Source: Euborellia annulipes
Taxonomy: Eukaryota > Arthropoda > Insecta > Dermaptera > Anisolabididae
Direction of reading: 5' to 3'
Assembly (NCBI GenBank): GCA_023213315.1
Contig: JAKCPI010005053.1
Location: 62,001-126,000, forward strand
DNA length: 64,000 bases
In this document: one piece after another, positions 30,401-40,258 of the stretch
Layout of the letters: each line of letters begins with the position of its first letter
Numbering within the stretch: position 1 is the stretch's first letter
Translations under genes and position numbers: made by a program
Notes under the pieces: generated by a model
What the model was told of the DNA's origin: nothing
The model's input: the letters and a program-made list of their open reading frames with translations, nothing else
Databases searched by the model: none

Positions 30401-30410
30401 AAAGAAGCAT
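21420..30410 (-). CDS. PAL: Peptidyl-alpha-hydroxyglycine alpha-amidating lyase, membrane-anchored
   Basis: Coding exons in order: 30410-30339, 30275-30098, 29056-28816, 27598-27288, 26231-26013, 24333-24130, 23332-23222, 21607-21420; 1524 nt, 507 residues, all phases consistent. PAL cleaves hydroxyglycine-extended peptides to release amidated neuropeptides and glyoxylate, acting in secretory granules with zinc. A signal peptide (MLLLSQLVLFICLHL) is followed by an acidic DYGDYPDYG proregion. The NHL-type propeller carries three zinc histidines (MPHGLTVD, VPHALAL, TPHAIAS), the catalytic Tyr in DGYCNNR, the catalytic Arg in ADRENGR, and both cysteine pairs. NST, NGT and NVT sequons are present. 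The C-terminus has a stalk, a membrane helix (TVIAVSVSVIAVVSLVAISA) and a short tail with YSLL, a YxxPhi sorting signal. There is no PHM domain, as in arthropods with split amidating enzymes. Intron 5 uses a GC donor. Confidence 0.95.
21640..21972. mobile_element. Palindromic Penelope-type element in PAL intron 7
   Basis: Left arm 21643-21720 (GGATGGAGATATCAGCC ... AATAAGACGTTTCGG) is the complement of 21885-21970. The right core at 21870-21899 is degenerate (CTGAAGGTATCC..., GCCGAAAC); the left keeps only GAAACGT. The centre contains a second inverted pair, CCCAAGATCAGAGATAT around 21768-21798. Confidence 0.65.
22404..22478. repeat. Perfect 31-bp hairpin in PAL intron 7
   Basis: Arms 22404-22434 and 22448-22478 are exact complements (ATGTAAATATAAACAAATGA... 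outward ends) with a 13-nt loop. Probably the remnant of a MITE; no duplication assigned. Confidence 0.8.
22832..22970 (+). repeat. Solo arm with well-formed hammerhead-like core
   Basis: CTGATGA at 22832-22838, stem closed by TGG/CCA, then GAAAC at 22860-22864. Here the stem's first base T pairs with A, so the spacing matches a canonical hammerhead core with no extra base. It is followed by ACGTCTTCTAAGTGG and a terminal region. In PAL intron 7. Confidence 0.5.
23378..23555 (-). repeat. SINE family B fragment interrupted by a MITE
   Basis: Tail (CACTCACACTCACATGC, GTCTTTTCAGCAACTTAGGC) and body (TTGGGGTCCAGGCATTTGG, CTGGGATCCGAA) of SINE B. The tRNA-like head is missing exactly where the Tc1-like MITE begins at 23556. 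Confidence 0.65.
23556..23726. mobile_element. Tc1-like MITE, near-perfect hairpin copy
   Basis: Begins CAGTGAGGGACAATATCAAG and ends with its complement, flanked by TA on both sides (23554-23555, 23727-23728). Arms of about 80 bp are almost perfect inverted copies, so this is a young insertion. It lies in PAL intron 6. Confidence 0.85.
24915..25295. mobile_element. hAT-type MITE in PAL intron 5
   Basis: Ends GGCTTTCCCAAACT and AGTTTGGGAACCCCTG are imperfect inverted repeats, and the subterminal DNA is GC-rich (CCCCGCGGCGCCCC / GGGGCGCACCGG). The CCCAAACT/AGTTTGGG ends are typical of hAT elements. No exact target duplication remains. Confidence 0.6.
25640..25776. repeat. Inverted repeat with CTGAAGA half-core
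   Basis: Arms at 25640-25672 and 25743-25776 (AAGAAACATATGTCGGAAG and complement). CTGAAGATCCGG occurs at 25727-25738 but no GAAAC follows at the right distance, so this is a decayed member of the palindromic class. Confidence 0.5.
26011..26012 (-). other. GC splice donor of PAL intron 5
   Basis: The exon ends ..GCACAAG at 26013 and the intron begins GC (ACTTATT follows). The next exon starts after ..GTGCACAG at 24333, giving YSPAQ|G|GMLLAVNG, the expected PAL sequence across this junction. The only nearby GT would break the frame, so a GC-AG intron is the simplest reading. Confidence 0.8.
26337..27073 (-). repeat. Repeat family X, copy 4
   Basis: Partial hairpin end at 26337-26402 (the outer half is replaced by a G-run) and TIR GGTAAGAGAAAGT near 27056. 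An internal duplication of the CAATACTTTCTC...GGTAAGAGAAAGT end occurs at 26685-26728 and again at 27025-27069. It lies in PAL intron 4. Confidence 0.7.
27685..27795. mobile_element. hAT-type left end fragment
   Basis: CAGTGCCGGATTAA at 27685 resembles the CAGNGGCGK ends of the hAT elements in this window, followed by the GGCCCTCAGGC and CGGGGCCCTA subterminal blocks. No right end was found. Confidence 0.4.
27907..28160. mobile_element. Palindromic Penelope-type element in PAL intron 3
   Basis: Arms CAGCAGCTAGTCGTATTTC ... and complement ending GAAATACGACTAGGTGCTG. Left core on the - strand at 27980-27952 has an exact hairpin GATCCC-AATC-GGGATC followed by GAAAC, but the upstream box is CTGAGAA. 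The right side keeps only GGGATCGAAAAC. No internal coding sequence. Confidence 0.6.
28185..28783 (+). pseudogene. Internally deleted mariner-type transposase
   Basis: The N-terminal helix-turn-helix part (ELFYENQRSVKNVFRKLR, NRPSESTIGRIIKKFQETG) runs in frame straight into the extreme C-terminal part (PPRSWDLTPLDYFLWGYV, KSRVYKNNPQSSPELKN, EIEPQLCQNVIEN, RINHCGGDYFSHIN). The catalytic DDE core between them is missing. The junction reads DVN-stop-PPRS, where the stop replaces the usual W. A further TAA follows after PELKN. The right end AAAACCGCTCAATTTGAAAG resembles the TIR; the left TIR is absent. It lies in PAL intron 3. Confidence 0.8.
29369..29579. mobile_element. Tc1-like MITE, full-length
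   Basis: CAGTGAGTTACAATATTAAG to its complement ending CCCTCACTG, with TA at both flanks. Longer middle than the 23556 copy, with a second nested inverted pair (AACTTTCAAGGTTC). In PAL intron 2. Confidence 0.8.
30276..30338 (-). other. 63-nt phase-0 PAL intron 1 with no in-frame stop
   Basis: GTGAGT to TTTCCAG, 63 bp. Read through, it adds 21 residues rich in F and Y after the signal peptide without a stop. It is taken as an intron because both splice sites are strong and the inserted residues are AT-driven. Confidence 0.7.
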
Positions 30411-31599
30411 GTTGTTTATAAGATGTGGAGGTTGCAGTCAGATAAACATGATTTTGTACCGAAAGTCTAATTTTGTTTCAATTCAAATTTAAAATATCAT
30501 TTTATTTTTTAGTTGGTTAACAATATACATATAAATATTGGGAAAGAATTTAAATATTGTCGAAAATGGTTCATTTTTGTCCTTTTATCAACATCTGTCT
30601 GTGACGTCTGTCATCTGGAAGTCATGTGTGTTGATCTGAAGCGATGCAATGCGACCGAGATGATGCGATGCAATCAATTGCCATTCAATAAAAAAAATTT
30701 GTGCAACAAATTCATAGACAAAAAAATAAAAAGAAAATATCCAAAATTACTAAAAAAAAAAATTAAAAAAAACGCAAATGTTTTACAATAACTTGCTCAA
30801 TATATTAGCGCGTTTTTGAAAAAATTATATTCTTTGGATTTGTTTGAAAATAGGAAATAGAGTTATGTATCAATATTCTTGGTAATGTTGGAAAATACAA
30901 AAAAAAAAAAATATATTTGTATAATATTAATGATTTTTAATTAAAGTGAATGAAACTTTATTTTTTTCCTCTGTATATGTACTATGTGAATAATTATTTT
31001 TTGAAATTATAATTTAGTTTTCCGCTGAAATAAAAAATAATTAACTTATTGCCATATACAAGTTATTTTTTGAAATACGTATTTTGATATTATACAAGTT
31101 ATTTATAAAATTATATATTTTATTTATTTTTCAAATTTTATTTTGAATCTCGTAGTCTGAACAATTTTTCAAATTTGTTATTACATTAATTATAAAATGT
31201 CAAAGGAAAATTTTAAATATTTTTAATGTTTTAAACTTATATGTACTTTTTAGTTTAAAACAATTTATTTTGAAGTTAATTAATTTAAAATAAAAATAAA
31301 TAATTGATCATAATTTGAAAATAAATTTTCCATTCAGATTTGGGTATTTGACGCGGTGGTGCCAACATTTGCCACTAGTGTCATTTGGTTTGTGATTAGT
31401 GCTTTTATACGAATGACAATGTCAAAGGTGGATATGAAGGTGGGGGAAAGGGCATGAAAAGAGCAGATGATGTTGACAAGGTCTATGTATTGATGATGAT
31501 GGTTAATTTGACAATTGTCCAGCCTGTAAATGATCTGATCAAGGTCGCCATTCTATAGCGAAGGTTGTGTGCTGGGCTGCTGCTTGTGTGTGATGTCAT
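30411..31599. other. Upstream region of PAL
   Basis: PAL 5' UTR and promoter would lie here on the - strand. The sequence is extremely AT-rich from 30700 to 31330. No TATA or initiator can be fixed with confidence. The + strand frame at 30513-30791 is low-complexity lysine-rich sequence, not a gene. Confidence 0.4.
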
Positions 31600-31979
31600 C
31601 ATGACATCATCGGCAACGAGAGACGACCACCAGCAAAACCAGCCGAGTTCGAGTCTCAGCCACTCAGCGTGTTAATCTATTAAAGACGGCTTCTTAATTA
31701 TTTTCTCTGTTTGTGTTTATCTAGTGAGTTTGTCAATCGTTATTAACCGATTGTCACGTGTTGTCATTCAACCAGGATTAATACTTGTGTTGTGTCTTGA
31801 GTGCTGTGTGTATATATATATAATACATGTATATTATGTTTCTATCCCGTCCCTACACTGGACTTGTCGAGGTCGAGCCAATGACGTCACAGGAAGTGTA
31901 ATAGTGGTCGTGTGTTGCTGCTAGCCAGTGGTCTTGTGCCTTTTTGGAACTTATTTTTTTATAGGATTACTCTTAAGGG
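31590..31979 (+). promoter_or_regulatory. Candidate promoter and non-coding first exon with CRE
   Basis: GC-richer, repeat-free stretch with a perfect CRE palindrome TGACGTCA at 31882-31889 and a related TGATGTCATCATGACATCA cluster at 31590-31608. It ends in a strong donor AAGGG|GTAAGTT at 31979/31980. It looks like the 5' leader of a + strand gene whose coding exons I cannot identify with certainty. A divergent arrangement with PAL, about 1.2 kb away, is possible. Confidence 0.35.
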
Positions 31980-32152
31980 GTAAGTTGACATTCTTCACTT
32001 TATTTTAATCACATTACATTCTAACTTTTACAACATTTCAACAATCATATATTTATTTAAATATACCAGTATAATAATTGGTAGCCATATAAGCAGAGCC
32101 ACCCTGATGATAAAATTGGTCTCCTAGTCAAACAATTCATTAAAATGCTTAA

Positions 32153-32160
32153 TGACGTCA
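32153..32160. promoter_or_regulatory. Second CRE palindrome
   Basis: Exact TGACGTCA, 271 bp downstream of the one at 31882 (start to start), followed by GC-rich CCGCCGTCTGGCGCGCCAATG. An exact CRE is rare by chance in DNA this AT-rich, and two close together suggest a regulatory region. Confidence 0.4.
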
Positions 32161-32862
32161 CGAATCAATGCTTTCCCGCCGTCTGGCGCGCCAATGTCTT
32201 TTTGGCGATGAAGAAGAATCACGTGTTATGAATTTAGGGGAAAAAATATTGACGAAAATAGAAAATACTCACAAAAAAAAGACAAATTTTTGTACAAAAA
32301 AAGTAATACTTAAAATTAGGTTTAAATGAGATAAAATAGGGGACTATTGCCCCAATTGTCCCCCTTTCTTTCTTTTTTCTCCCCAAACTCGCTCCGTCCC
32401 CTCCCCCCTCCCCATTTTCAAGTCAAACAATTTCATAATAAATAAAACATCTGGTTAAAGTTCAATCGGTTGTGTTTATCTATTTAAATCAAGCTTTAAG
32501 AAGAAATAGCTACGATGTTTTTTTTTTTTTTTCAAATAACTTTTCTCTTTCTAAAATAATGCGACAACAACCCTTGAATATTTATAATGAATATCTTAAG
32601 AAACGACAGAAAACTCTAAATTATAGAGATAAGATAAAAAATTCAAGCAATTTACATTATACACCACACATAAACATATTACTTTATTTTTCATTTTCCT
32701 TTTCTATTTGTTTGTTTAAAATTTCACTCTTCTTCTAGTAATAGATCAATAGATAATTTTCAAAGATATATTATAAAATAAAATCAATCAAGAATGACAT
32801 GGATGCCACGAGAAAACACATAAACAGATACTGGATAATAAAAGAATAATTAAACCACTGTA

Positions 32863-33029
32863 CTACATTAAGGGCTAGTTAGCCTACTCTGCGTTTACTT
32901 CATGTGATTATTGCATTATTCCAATTTTTAAGGGTTTAAACCTCAAAAGTTATCATTATTTCAAAAAATATCAATGAAATAATCACTTGAAGAAATCGTA
33001 TAAGAAGGCTTTAACATTGTTACTCACTG
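32863..33029. mobile_element. Tc1-like MITE, diverged copy
   Basis: Right end GTTACTCACTG followed by TA. Arms TCATGTGATTATTGCATT and AATGAAATAATCACTTGA match the family with substitutions. The left end is eroded (CTACATTAAGGG). Confidence 0.6.
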
Positions 33030-33133
33030 TACTTTATTCTCCTCGTAGCTTCAAATAATTATTAACTGAGAAGATATGATAGTTATAAAGGAAATGAAGC
33101 CGATAGGCCAAAAGAATTTGATTTTCAGATCAA

Positions 33134-33248
33134 CTGTGGTTTATTTGTAAAAATTACAACGTTTCGACCACTCTTTCGAAGCTCTTCAAGTTCAATTAAG
33201 ATTACAAGTAGCCGAAACGTTGTAATTTTTACAAATAAACCACAGTAA
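33134..33248. mobile_element. Compact palindrome with Penelope-type ends
   Basis: Arms ACTGTGGTTTATTTGTAAAA... and complement, both with GAAACGTTGTAA followed by a TTGTAA/TTACAA hairpin and AATAAACC. Left core on the - strand at 33191-33162 starts CTTGAAGA; the right side has GCCGAAAC only. The same arm sequence forms the palindrome at 63848. Confidence 0.6.
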
Positions 33249-33458
33249 AAGCGAAAATCATATTCTTTTATTAATGATAACAACTGTGAAAGCCTAAATT
33301 CAAAAAAAAAAGAAAGAAGTTTGATAGAAATAAAATTTATTTTGGGCAAATTTAAAATTTGGAAATATTCAAAATTTCTTTTCTCACTCACAGGATGGAA
33401 GATGAAATTTTTCTTTTCTTTAAAGAAATTTTAAATTTTACTAGAATCATTTTGTCTA

Positions 33459-33829
33459 TATGGTTTCCAAACTATTTGTTTTCATGCCCCCCCCCCCCAT
33501 TTTATATCACAAAAATTTTTATTTCTAAAAATTCATTAATACAAACTAATTGTAAGGCAATCAAAAAAGAAAAAAAAAATATATCGAGTTAGAAATCCAA
33601 ATGTTTCTATCATTCAAAAACCTGTGAAACGTCACATCTATTAAATATTTCCATTTATAAATGTTTCATATAAAACCTACCCCAATTTTCCTCGAAACAT
33701 TATAAAAATTACAGTTTTTTTATTATTTATTATTTTATTTATAAAAGTTTAGCAATCATTTGAAAAATTGCTCACTATGGCTAATATTTGCGCCTCCCCT
33801 TAGACTAGTCCCAGTTTGGAAAACCCTAC
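33459..33829. mobile_element. hAT-like TIR element
   Basis: Ends ATGGTTTCCAAACTATTTG and CAGTTTGGAAAACCCTA form an imperfect inverted pair. Interior holds a C-run and AT-rich filler. Duplication uncertain (TCTATA versus CTATAG). Confidence 0.4.
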
Positions 33830-33906
33830 TATAGAGTATTCCGTATTTAACCTGCTTACCAAAATGAATTTGTTTTCTTAATTGTTTCAAGAATGAGATA
33901 GTCTGC

Positions 33907-34062
33907 GGGCCTTGGAGTAGTGGTTAGCATGCCATTTGTACCAAGAGCCGCGGGTTCGCATCTCGTCCCATGTGACAAAAATTTATTTAAATTTTATTGT
34001 GTACCAATCAATTTAAATAAATAATTGGATGCCAAAAAAGACCTTAAATGAAATAAAAAAAA
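33907..34062 (+). repeat. tRNA-derived SINE, family A, copy 2
   Basis: Same head as the copy at 1419 (CCTTGGAGTAGTGGTTAGC, CGGGTTCGCATCTCG), followed by a different mid-body (TTTATTGTGTACCAATCAA) and a poly(A) run. The body shares ACCAATCAATT..AAATAAAT with SINE C at 48949. Confidence 0.7.
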
Positions 34063-34216
34063 AAAGTATGAGAGAAAACTGACCAGGTTGAATGCGAATA
34101 AAAGACATTTTCGTTGAGTACGTTTCTTCAATTGTTAGTGTGTAATAAATATTATAATTACAACTAGGTGATGCTTATTGAAATAACTTTTTTAAAAGAA
34201 ATAAAAAACAGATATA

Positions 34217-34359
34217 CATTGAACACCAAAATTAAAGCCGATCCATTCTTTTTCAACATGATGATTTCATTGTTTTTATCAAAATCTTTTAAATTTTTAA
34301 CCTTTAAAAAAACAATGAAATAATCACATATGGTCGGCCTTTAACTTTGGCGCCCATTG
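34217..34359. mobile_element. Tc1-like MITE, related family
   Basis: Ends CATTGAACACCAAAATTAAAG and CTTTAACTTTGGCGCCCATTG (complement with mismatches) at TA dinucleotides. Inner arms share GATTTCATTG/CAATGAAATAATCAC with the CAGTGAGG family. Confidence 0.6.
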
Positions 34360-35689
34360 TACCTATAATACTGTCATTCTTTTGAAGAGTTTCACTTTTT
34401 TCATGATTTGAATCACAATTTTTTGCTAAATATTCTTCCCTGATCTACCCTTAATGATATTCAAGTCTAGAGACTTGATTATTTTTAACTAAATAGAAGG
34501 GAAAACATTTTTTGTTGTTACTCACTATATCTGAACTTAACTAGACCAGATTTCGCGATGACCTCTATTGGGTCTGTCCAGATACTTTAAAATAATAAGT
34601 CTTGTGTGACGTAACTCTGTATACTTCTCCCCTTACCTTAGCTTTTAATAAATTCTTTGACATTTGGTTTTGGGATGTGCCAGTGATGATTGAGGCTCTT
34701 CTATTAATTTTCAATGTTAATTTGTAATGTTAAGAGTAAATTAGAATAATTCTTTCGAAGTTTCGTAGCGAATGGCTTAGAACGGTCGACTGGGGGCGAA
34801 CAACCCCCGTGGGTCGTAGATGATGGAAATAAAGAGATTGCTGTTAGATAATTCACAAAAAATCGTTTAATAAAATTTTCTATTATTTTATATGGAAGAG
34901 TTTACGGAAGACTTATAATTTTTTTTTGGACAGGAACTTTTTCTTAACTTCCAATTCTCAAACGTAAACCATCCAATTCATTCAGGTTATTATTTTTAAT
35001 AGGCAGTTTATTAAGTTTGTTGACCTTTTGAATATTTTTTTGTTGTTTTTGATGCCAGCTGACGCTTTTAGCCTAAGAAAAATTTATTGCCACCCTTATT
35101 AATAACAGATCAAATGCACTAAAACAACCAGTAAATTGTCGAGTTGTTTTTTCACCCTCAGCCCCGCTCAAAGGCGGAAGTTCGTTGAACAAACATTTTC
35201 ATTAAATCAACCCATTGTTTCTCGGACCCTGTATAAGTAAAACTGTCTTGGTTTTCTTAATAAAAATAGAATTCATAATTAGTTTCGTATAACTTTTTGT
35301 TCGTGTCGTTAGTCTACTCGAGTGCGTTTTTCCGTTTTTCGTGATTGTAACAGATATACGTCGTATTCAAATGGATGTGAAGTTTTTATATACTTAAGTC
35401 CACTTTTCCTCCCGGAACCAAAACATAATTGTGGAGCTGAAATTTTTAACACCATACTATAGATAAAGAAAGTTTTTGCAGCTAATGCGTATTTCAGGCT
35501 GTTTTTTATAGTAAATATTGGCAATAAAGAAAATTCAAATTCCTCTTTATCTCATATGTTATGTCGACGTTTCTAACTATATTCCGGAATTCTTTTGGAT
35601 AAAGGCAGTTTTGCATCAGAGCTCCACAATTACTTTAAAAAATGGTTCAATTTTTTTACTTCCCCCTACACCTATAAATATATTATAAT
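34360..35689. other. Spacer without recognised genes
   Basis: No supported coding sequence. Slightly less AT-rich around 35100-35600. The frame at 35309-35524 on the - strand lacks any family signature that I recognise. Confidence 0.35.
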
Positions 35690-36120
35690 AATAGAGAGAA
35701 ACTATTGGATTCATCTCCTAAATTCAATGTCGAGATTTTGATGGATTACATTCGTTTTGATGTCCCTGACTTCAAAAGTGGTTCTATGACAGGTCTGTCT
35801 GTTTGTGTGTCTATGTGTTCAATTAAGCATGAAGGAATTGAAGCTAGGAGCTTGAAATTTTATATTTAAGTTAGGCACCCCCTAGGGCGTGAAAATAAGC
35901 TTTAATCAAAATCGGTCAAAAAGTAACTAGTACTTTACTGATGTAGTTTTTCGTTTTTCTTTCGGATTTTCTCAAAATTTGCTCCAACGATTTTTTTTTA
36001 TATTCTAAAGCCACTCCTCTTGAAATTATCTTTACTATATATATTCTATTTTGCGATTGAAACCTTCTGAACCCTTTCCCTTCTTTTTAATATAACAAAA
36101 TATAAATATTTTCCCATACT
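35690..36120 (+). repeat. Repeat family X, copy 5 (truncated)
   Basis: Begins inside the left end (AGAGAGAAACTATTGGATTC) and runs to AAATATTTTCCCATAC. Neither the left TIR nor the hairpin end is present. Confidence 0.65.
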
Positions 36121-36147
36121 TATGGATTTTAACATCTGAATTCGCCC

Positions 36148-36365
36148 CCACCTGGGTCTGGCGTAGTAGATGCGAAATGCCTACCTCCTATACCAAACAT
36201 CGTGGGTCCCTAAGTTGCGGAAAGAGTGTGGATTTAAGCCATTTGGATCCCTGAGTGTGGGCTTGAATAGGAATGCCTGAACCCCAAATTTGAAATGTTC
36301 CTTACAAAAAATAAAAAAAAAAAAGGTTATCGTCACTATGTGTCCTGCTGCCGAAAAGGACTGTG
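36148..36365 (+). repeat. tRNA-derived SINE, family B, degenerate
   Basis: Head GGGTCTGGCGTAGTAGATGC, body GATTTAAGCCATTTGGATCC, AATGCCTGAACCCCAAAT and tail CTGCCGAAAAGGACTGTG match family B. The B box is mutated (GTGGGTCCCTAAG). Confidence 0.6.
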
Positions 36366-36572
36366 TGGATCTCTGTGCGAGTGGGGTCAGTTTTAATCGA
36401 TTTTTTACTCGGAGAGATGCCCCATTTTCGAACTGGTTCCTATCTAAATATAAGAAATTTCCTTTACCTGATTAGATTTCATAATATAAATAAGAGGAGA
36501 AGAATAAAATTGAAATTAGCTTTTAATACGAATGGTCAAATTAATTTAGCTTACTTAGCAATAGGATAAAGA

Positions 36573-37266
36573 AAAATCTGGTGTGACTGGCGCACAGCAC
36601 ACAACTTTCTCTTACCTTCGGTAATCGAAAGTTGTGTTCTGTGCTTGTCACACCAGATTTTTTGTGTCGACATGTATTTAGTTCCCGACAGTACGGTACA
36701 TTCGATTTTCAAGATGTAAAATTTACAAGTATGGGAAAATATTTATATTTTGTTACCATGGCAACCATTTCTCTTATCTTTTCTATGAAATACAAGAGTA
36801 AAGTGGTCTTCAGAAGATTTCAATCGCAAAATGAGAATATACATTTGAAAGAGCATCTAAAAAATAATTGATTTTTGAATTTTAAAAAAAATCGTTGGAG
36901 CAAATTTTGAGAAAATCGAAAAAAACTGAAAAAGTACATCAGTAAAGTACTAGTACTCTTTGGTCGATTTCGATTAAAAGCTTATTTTCCGGTCCCGGGG
37001 GGTGTTTAACTTAATTATAAAATTTTAACCTCCTAGCTCAATTCCTTCATGCTTAAAATTGAACACACACCCACACACCCACCCACCCCCCACCCACACA
37101 CACACACACACACAGACAGACCATGTCGCGAAAACCAGTTTTTTGGATTCAGGGGACCTCAAAACGTGAAGATCCATCAAAATCTCGACATCGAATTTTT
37201 GACATGAATCCAATACTTTCTCTCTATATATATATTACATATATACATAGGTAAGAGAAAGTAAAA
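36573..37266 (-). repeat. Repeat family X, copy 6
   Basis: Full-length copy: hairpin end 36573-36662 and TIR GGTAAGAGAAAGT at 37249-37261. CA-rich microsatellite with CCCACCC interruptions at 37062-37110. Confidence 0.75.
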
Positions 37267-37491
37267 AGATATGTGGAGGGGGAATTCCCAAACAAATTTA
37301 CTCCTTTACTTCCTCTTATAAACGAATTCATATATGAATATTATATTAAGTTTATAATAATAAAACAAAAATCCAGTGTTCAGCATATAATCAATCGAGT
37401 AACTCTGATTTCATTAACAAAATATAAATAAGAAATTATATATAATATTTAAGATATTATATACATCGCGTAGGTAAGCCGCGAAACGGAG

Positions 37492-37655
37492 ATTTATATA
37501 ATTAGATATTACTTCATGTACCCGAAAAAAGATATAAGGGTGTGCCGCCGGGAGTCGAACCACGGATCCACCGATTTGCGCTCAGTGTGCCCTTACCACC
37601 CTTACACCCTTATATCTTTTTCGGGTACATGAAGTAATATCTAATTATATAAATT
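37492..37655. repeat. Perfect 52-bp hairpin enclosing a tRNA-like loop
   Basis: Arms 37492-37543 and 37604-37655 are near-exact complements. The 60-nt loop, read on the - strand, contains a pol III B box-like GGTTCGACTCC and ends CCGGCGGC. The stem beside it (GGGTGT/ACACCC) could act as an acceptor stem. It is not a convincing tRNA gene: D and anticodon arms do not fold cleanly. Confidence 0.6.
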
Positions 37656-38330
37656 AACAAAATATTTAAAAATTTTTTGTTTCGGCGAATTTGTCGAGAT
37701 CGCTATTTAATAAATATTATCGAGGGGGTTCAGGAGTAGTTTTATTTTTGATTGGGATGTGGAATATGAACATTGAACCTCTCCAAATAAACTATCTATT
37801 TTTTTAGCAAAATTGCTCCCCTCTAGTCAGAGATGATGCCATGACTGAAACCAGAAAAGTCGCTTTCTTTGCCTGAATCTCTTCCTCTTTGCATTATTAT
37901 TAACAAACTTACCCCAAGGCCCATTCCTCCTCATATTTTTTTTTTACTTTGAGAAAGTATTGCAATGTGGAAGTCAAAAATATTGGTCTGTTGAATATTG
38001 GAATATTTTCACAGCATTTTTGTAGCAAAACCGCGGCTTTCCGTCGACACTTTGAAAATCATTTGTTTAAATTACACTGTAAAATTTTTTTTTATTTTAC
38101 AGTTGTGTAGGAAGCAAATTACTTAAAGAAAAACCTACTAAATTTAGAAAGTTTTTGAAAAAAAAAACCATTTATAAATGTATTGTAATTTTCGAAAGCC
38201 GATTGAAAATTTGAATGAAAATTGTTGTAATTTTAGAAAGACATTTGAAAATTAGAGTGTAATTGTGTGGTAATTTTAGAGTTCCCAAACTGCTTTCGAA
38301 CAAAATACTATTTTTGACGAAAATTACTAT
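37656..38330. other. Spacer without recognised genes
   Basis: No supported coding or repeat boundary. Mostly AT-rich unique-looking sequence. Confidence 0.35.
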
Positions 38331-38339
38331 ATATTGTAT

Positions 38340-38475
38340 GTAAATATATGACAGGGACACCTTAAAAACTTTTGATTTCACTGAAGATGGCAACCGTTAT
38401 GGTTACCGAAACGTCTGCTTAGAATAAAACTGTAAAGGTGTTTGACAAACGCTGGTTTTATTCCTCCCGATTCGA
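38340..38475 (+). repeat. Solo arm with hammerhead-like core
   Basis: CTGAAGA at 38381-38387, T, hairpin GGCAACC-GTTAT-GGTTACC (one mismatch), then GAAAC at 38408-38412. Next come AATAAAACTG and CGCTGGTTTTATTCCTCCCG, the same end as the palindrome at 54561-54843, so this is a single arm of that family. Confidence 0.6.
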
Positions 38476-38647
38476 AAATTTTAAAATGTTTTTGTAAATA
38501 TTTGAACTCATAAATTTGTAAATTTAGTAGATAAATGCATAGTAGTTATCATTTACAAGAGGAATTTAGTATTCCAAAACACACTAAAATTAAGATTTTT
38601 TTTACAGTGTAGTCTACACAGGCCTTAAAATGATGTATTGATACCTT

Positions 38648-39660
38648 TTTTACTTTCTCTTGCCGTATATATGAAATATATAGAGAGAGAAAGTATTGCA
38701 ATCATGTCAAAAATTCGATGGATATACATGTTTTGAGGTCTCATGAGTCCAAAAAAAGTGGGTCCCGCAATTGGTCTGTGTGTGTGTGTGTGTGTGTATG
38801 GACATTTTTGACTATGAAGGAAATGAGCTAGGAGGTTGAAATTTTATATTTAAGTTAAGGACCCCCCTGGGACGTGACACGAAGCTTTTGAACAAAATCG
38901 ACCAAAGAGTACAAGTACTTTACTGATGTACTTTTTTTTTAGTTTTTTTCGATTTTCTCAAAATTCGCTCCAACTATTTTTTTTTAAATTCATAAATTAA
39001 CTGTTTTTAGATGCTCTTTAAAATGTATATTCTCATTTTGCTGTTGAAATCTTCTGAAGACCACTTTACTCTTGTTCTTCATAGGAAAGGTAGGAAAAAT
39101 GGTCGCCATGGTAACAGAATTTAAATCTTTTTCTTTTTAGATTAAAATTCATATAAATCAATTATTTAGATGCCCTTTTAAAAAGTATATCAGTAATATT
39201 TTGTTTAAATTGTTTGAAATACCCTTTGATGATGTAATTCAGTTTTTTTTTATTTTTATTAATTTGATAAATATAATAAAAATAGAAAATAATTTTTTTT
39301 ATTATTATTATTTTTTGCTCGATTCAATTGTTTCTGAGAATGATTGTTTGTCAGGTTTATTTTTAGACGATGAATGGAAAGAGAGTTGGCATCTTGAAGT
39401 GACTATCTCTTTCTCACTTGCACTCATGATCTTCCCTCTCTTTCTATTTGGGTGAATAAATCTCAATACATTAATCCAATACATTTTATTTACTTTTTAC
39501 TTATGAAATGCAAGTGACCAAGTTTGTAACTAAGTTGATGGAAAATTATATATGTCTCGACACAAAAAATCTAGTGTGTCCAGCACGATGCACAACTTTC
39601 TCTTACCGAAGGGTAAGAGAGTGCGCCAGTCACACCAGATTTTTTGTATAATTTAATAAA
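38648..39660 (+). repeat. Repeat family X, copy 7, interrupted
   Basis: TIR-like ACTTTCTCTTGCCG at 38652, GT microsatellite near 38777-38798, body to about 39200, then about 340 bp of foreign AT-rich sequence, and the hairpin end at 39552-39658 (AATCTAGTGTGTCC .. GTCACACCAGATT). Confidence 0.65.
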
Positions 39661-40258
39661 ATTCATTCATATAGATTAAATTCCCATTTTTTTACACAGA
39701 GAGAGAGAGATAATGAGATATGAATTATCTTTTGATTATCAAAACATTATATAGACTTGACAAGAGCAAGAGAGTGAGAGAATAAAAAAAAAAATAAAAC
39801 AAATATTAATACAATCATTGATCATATTTTCTAATCAAATAAATATTTTTTCATGCTCTTGAAATTTTTCTTTAAATCCGTATTTTTGGACTAGGTTATA
39901 GAAAAGTCTCGTGACATTTTCGTCAGCTATTTTTTTTTTTTCATTCATTTTTTTTATTGACTTACTCTCTTTATTTACTTGGCTAATTTATGCATCGCCA
40001 TTAGTTTTTCTTATCACATATATTTTTTTTTTTATATTGCTATTATATTAGGAAAATTCATATTGACCTCCAATTTGTTTTAAGTTTATGGCTAATATTT
40101 TTTCTTTAATAGTCTTATTAAACATGGATATTTGGATTTTAATTTTCCATATTATGTTAAAAAATTTAGTCATTTTATTTACTCCCTGGAAAATGAGACT
40201 AGGAATGTTGTTGTTAGCAATTTAATAAATAAGTAAAAATAAAAAAATACTTTTTAAT
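39661..40258. other. AT-rich spacer
   Basis: No gene seen. Homopolymer-rich, with a GA tract near 39699. Confidence 0.35.

Noticed and set aside
36290..36569. Two overlapping + strand frames
   Set aside because: They begin in the poly(A)-rich tail of a SINE B copy and show no conserved protein pattern.
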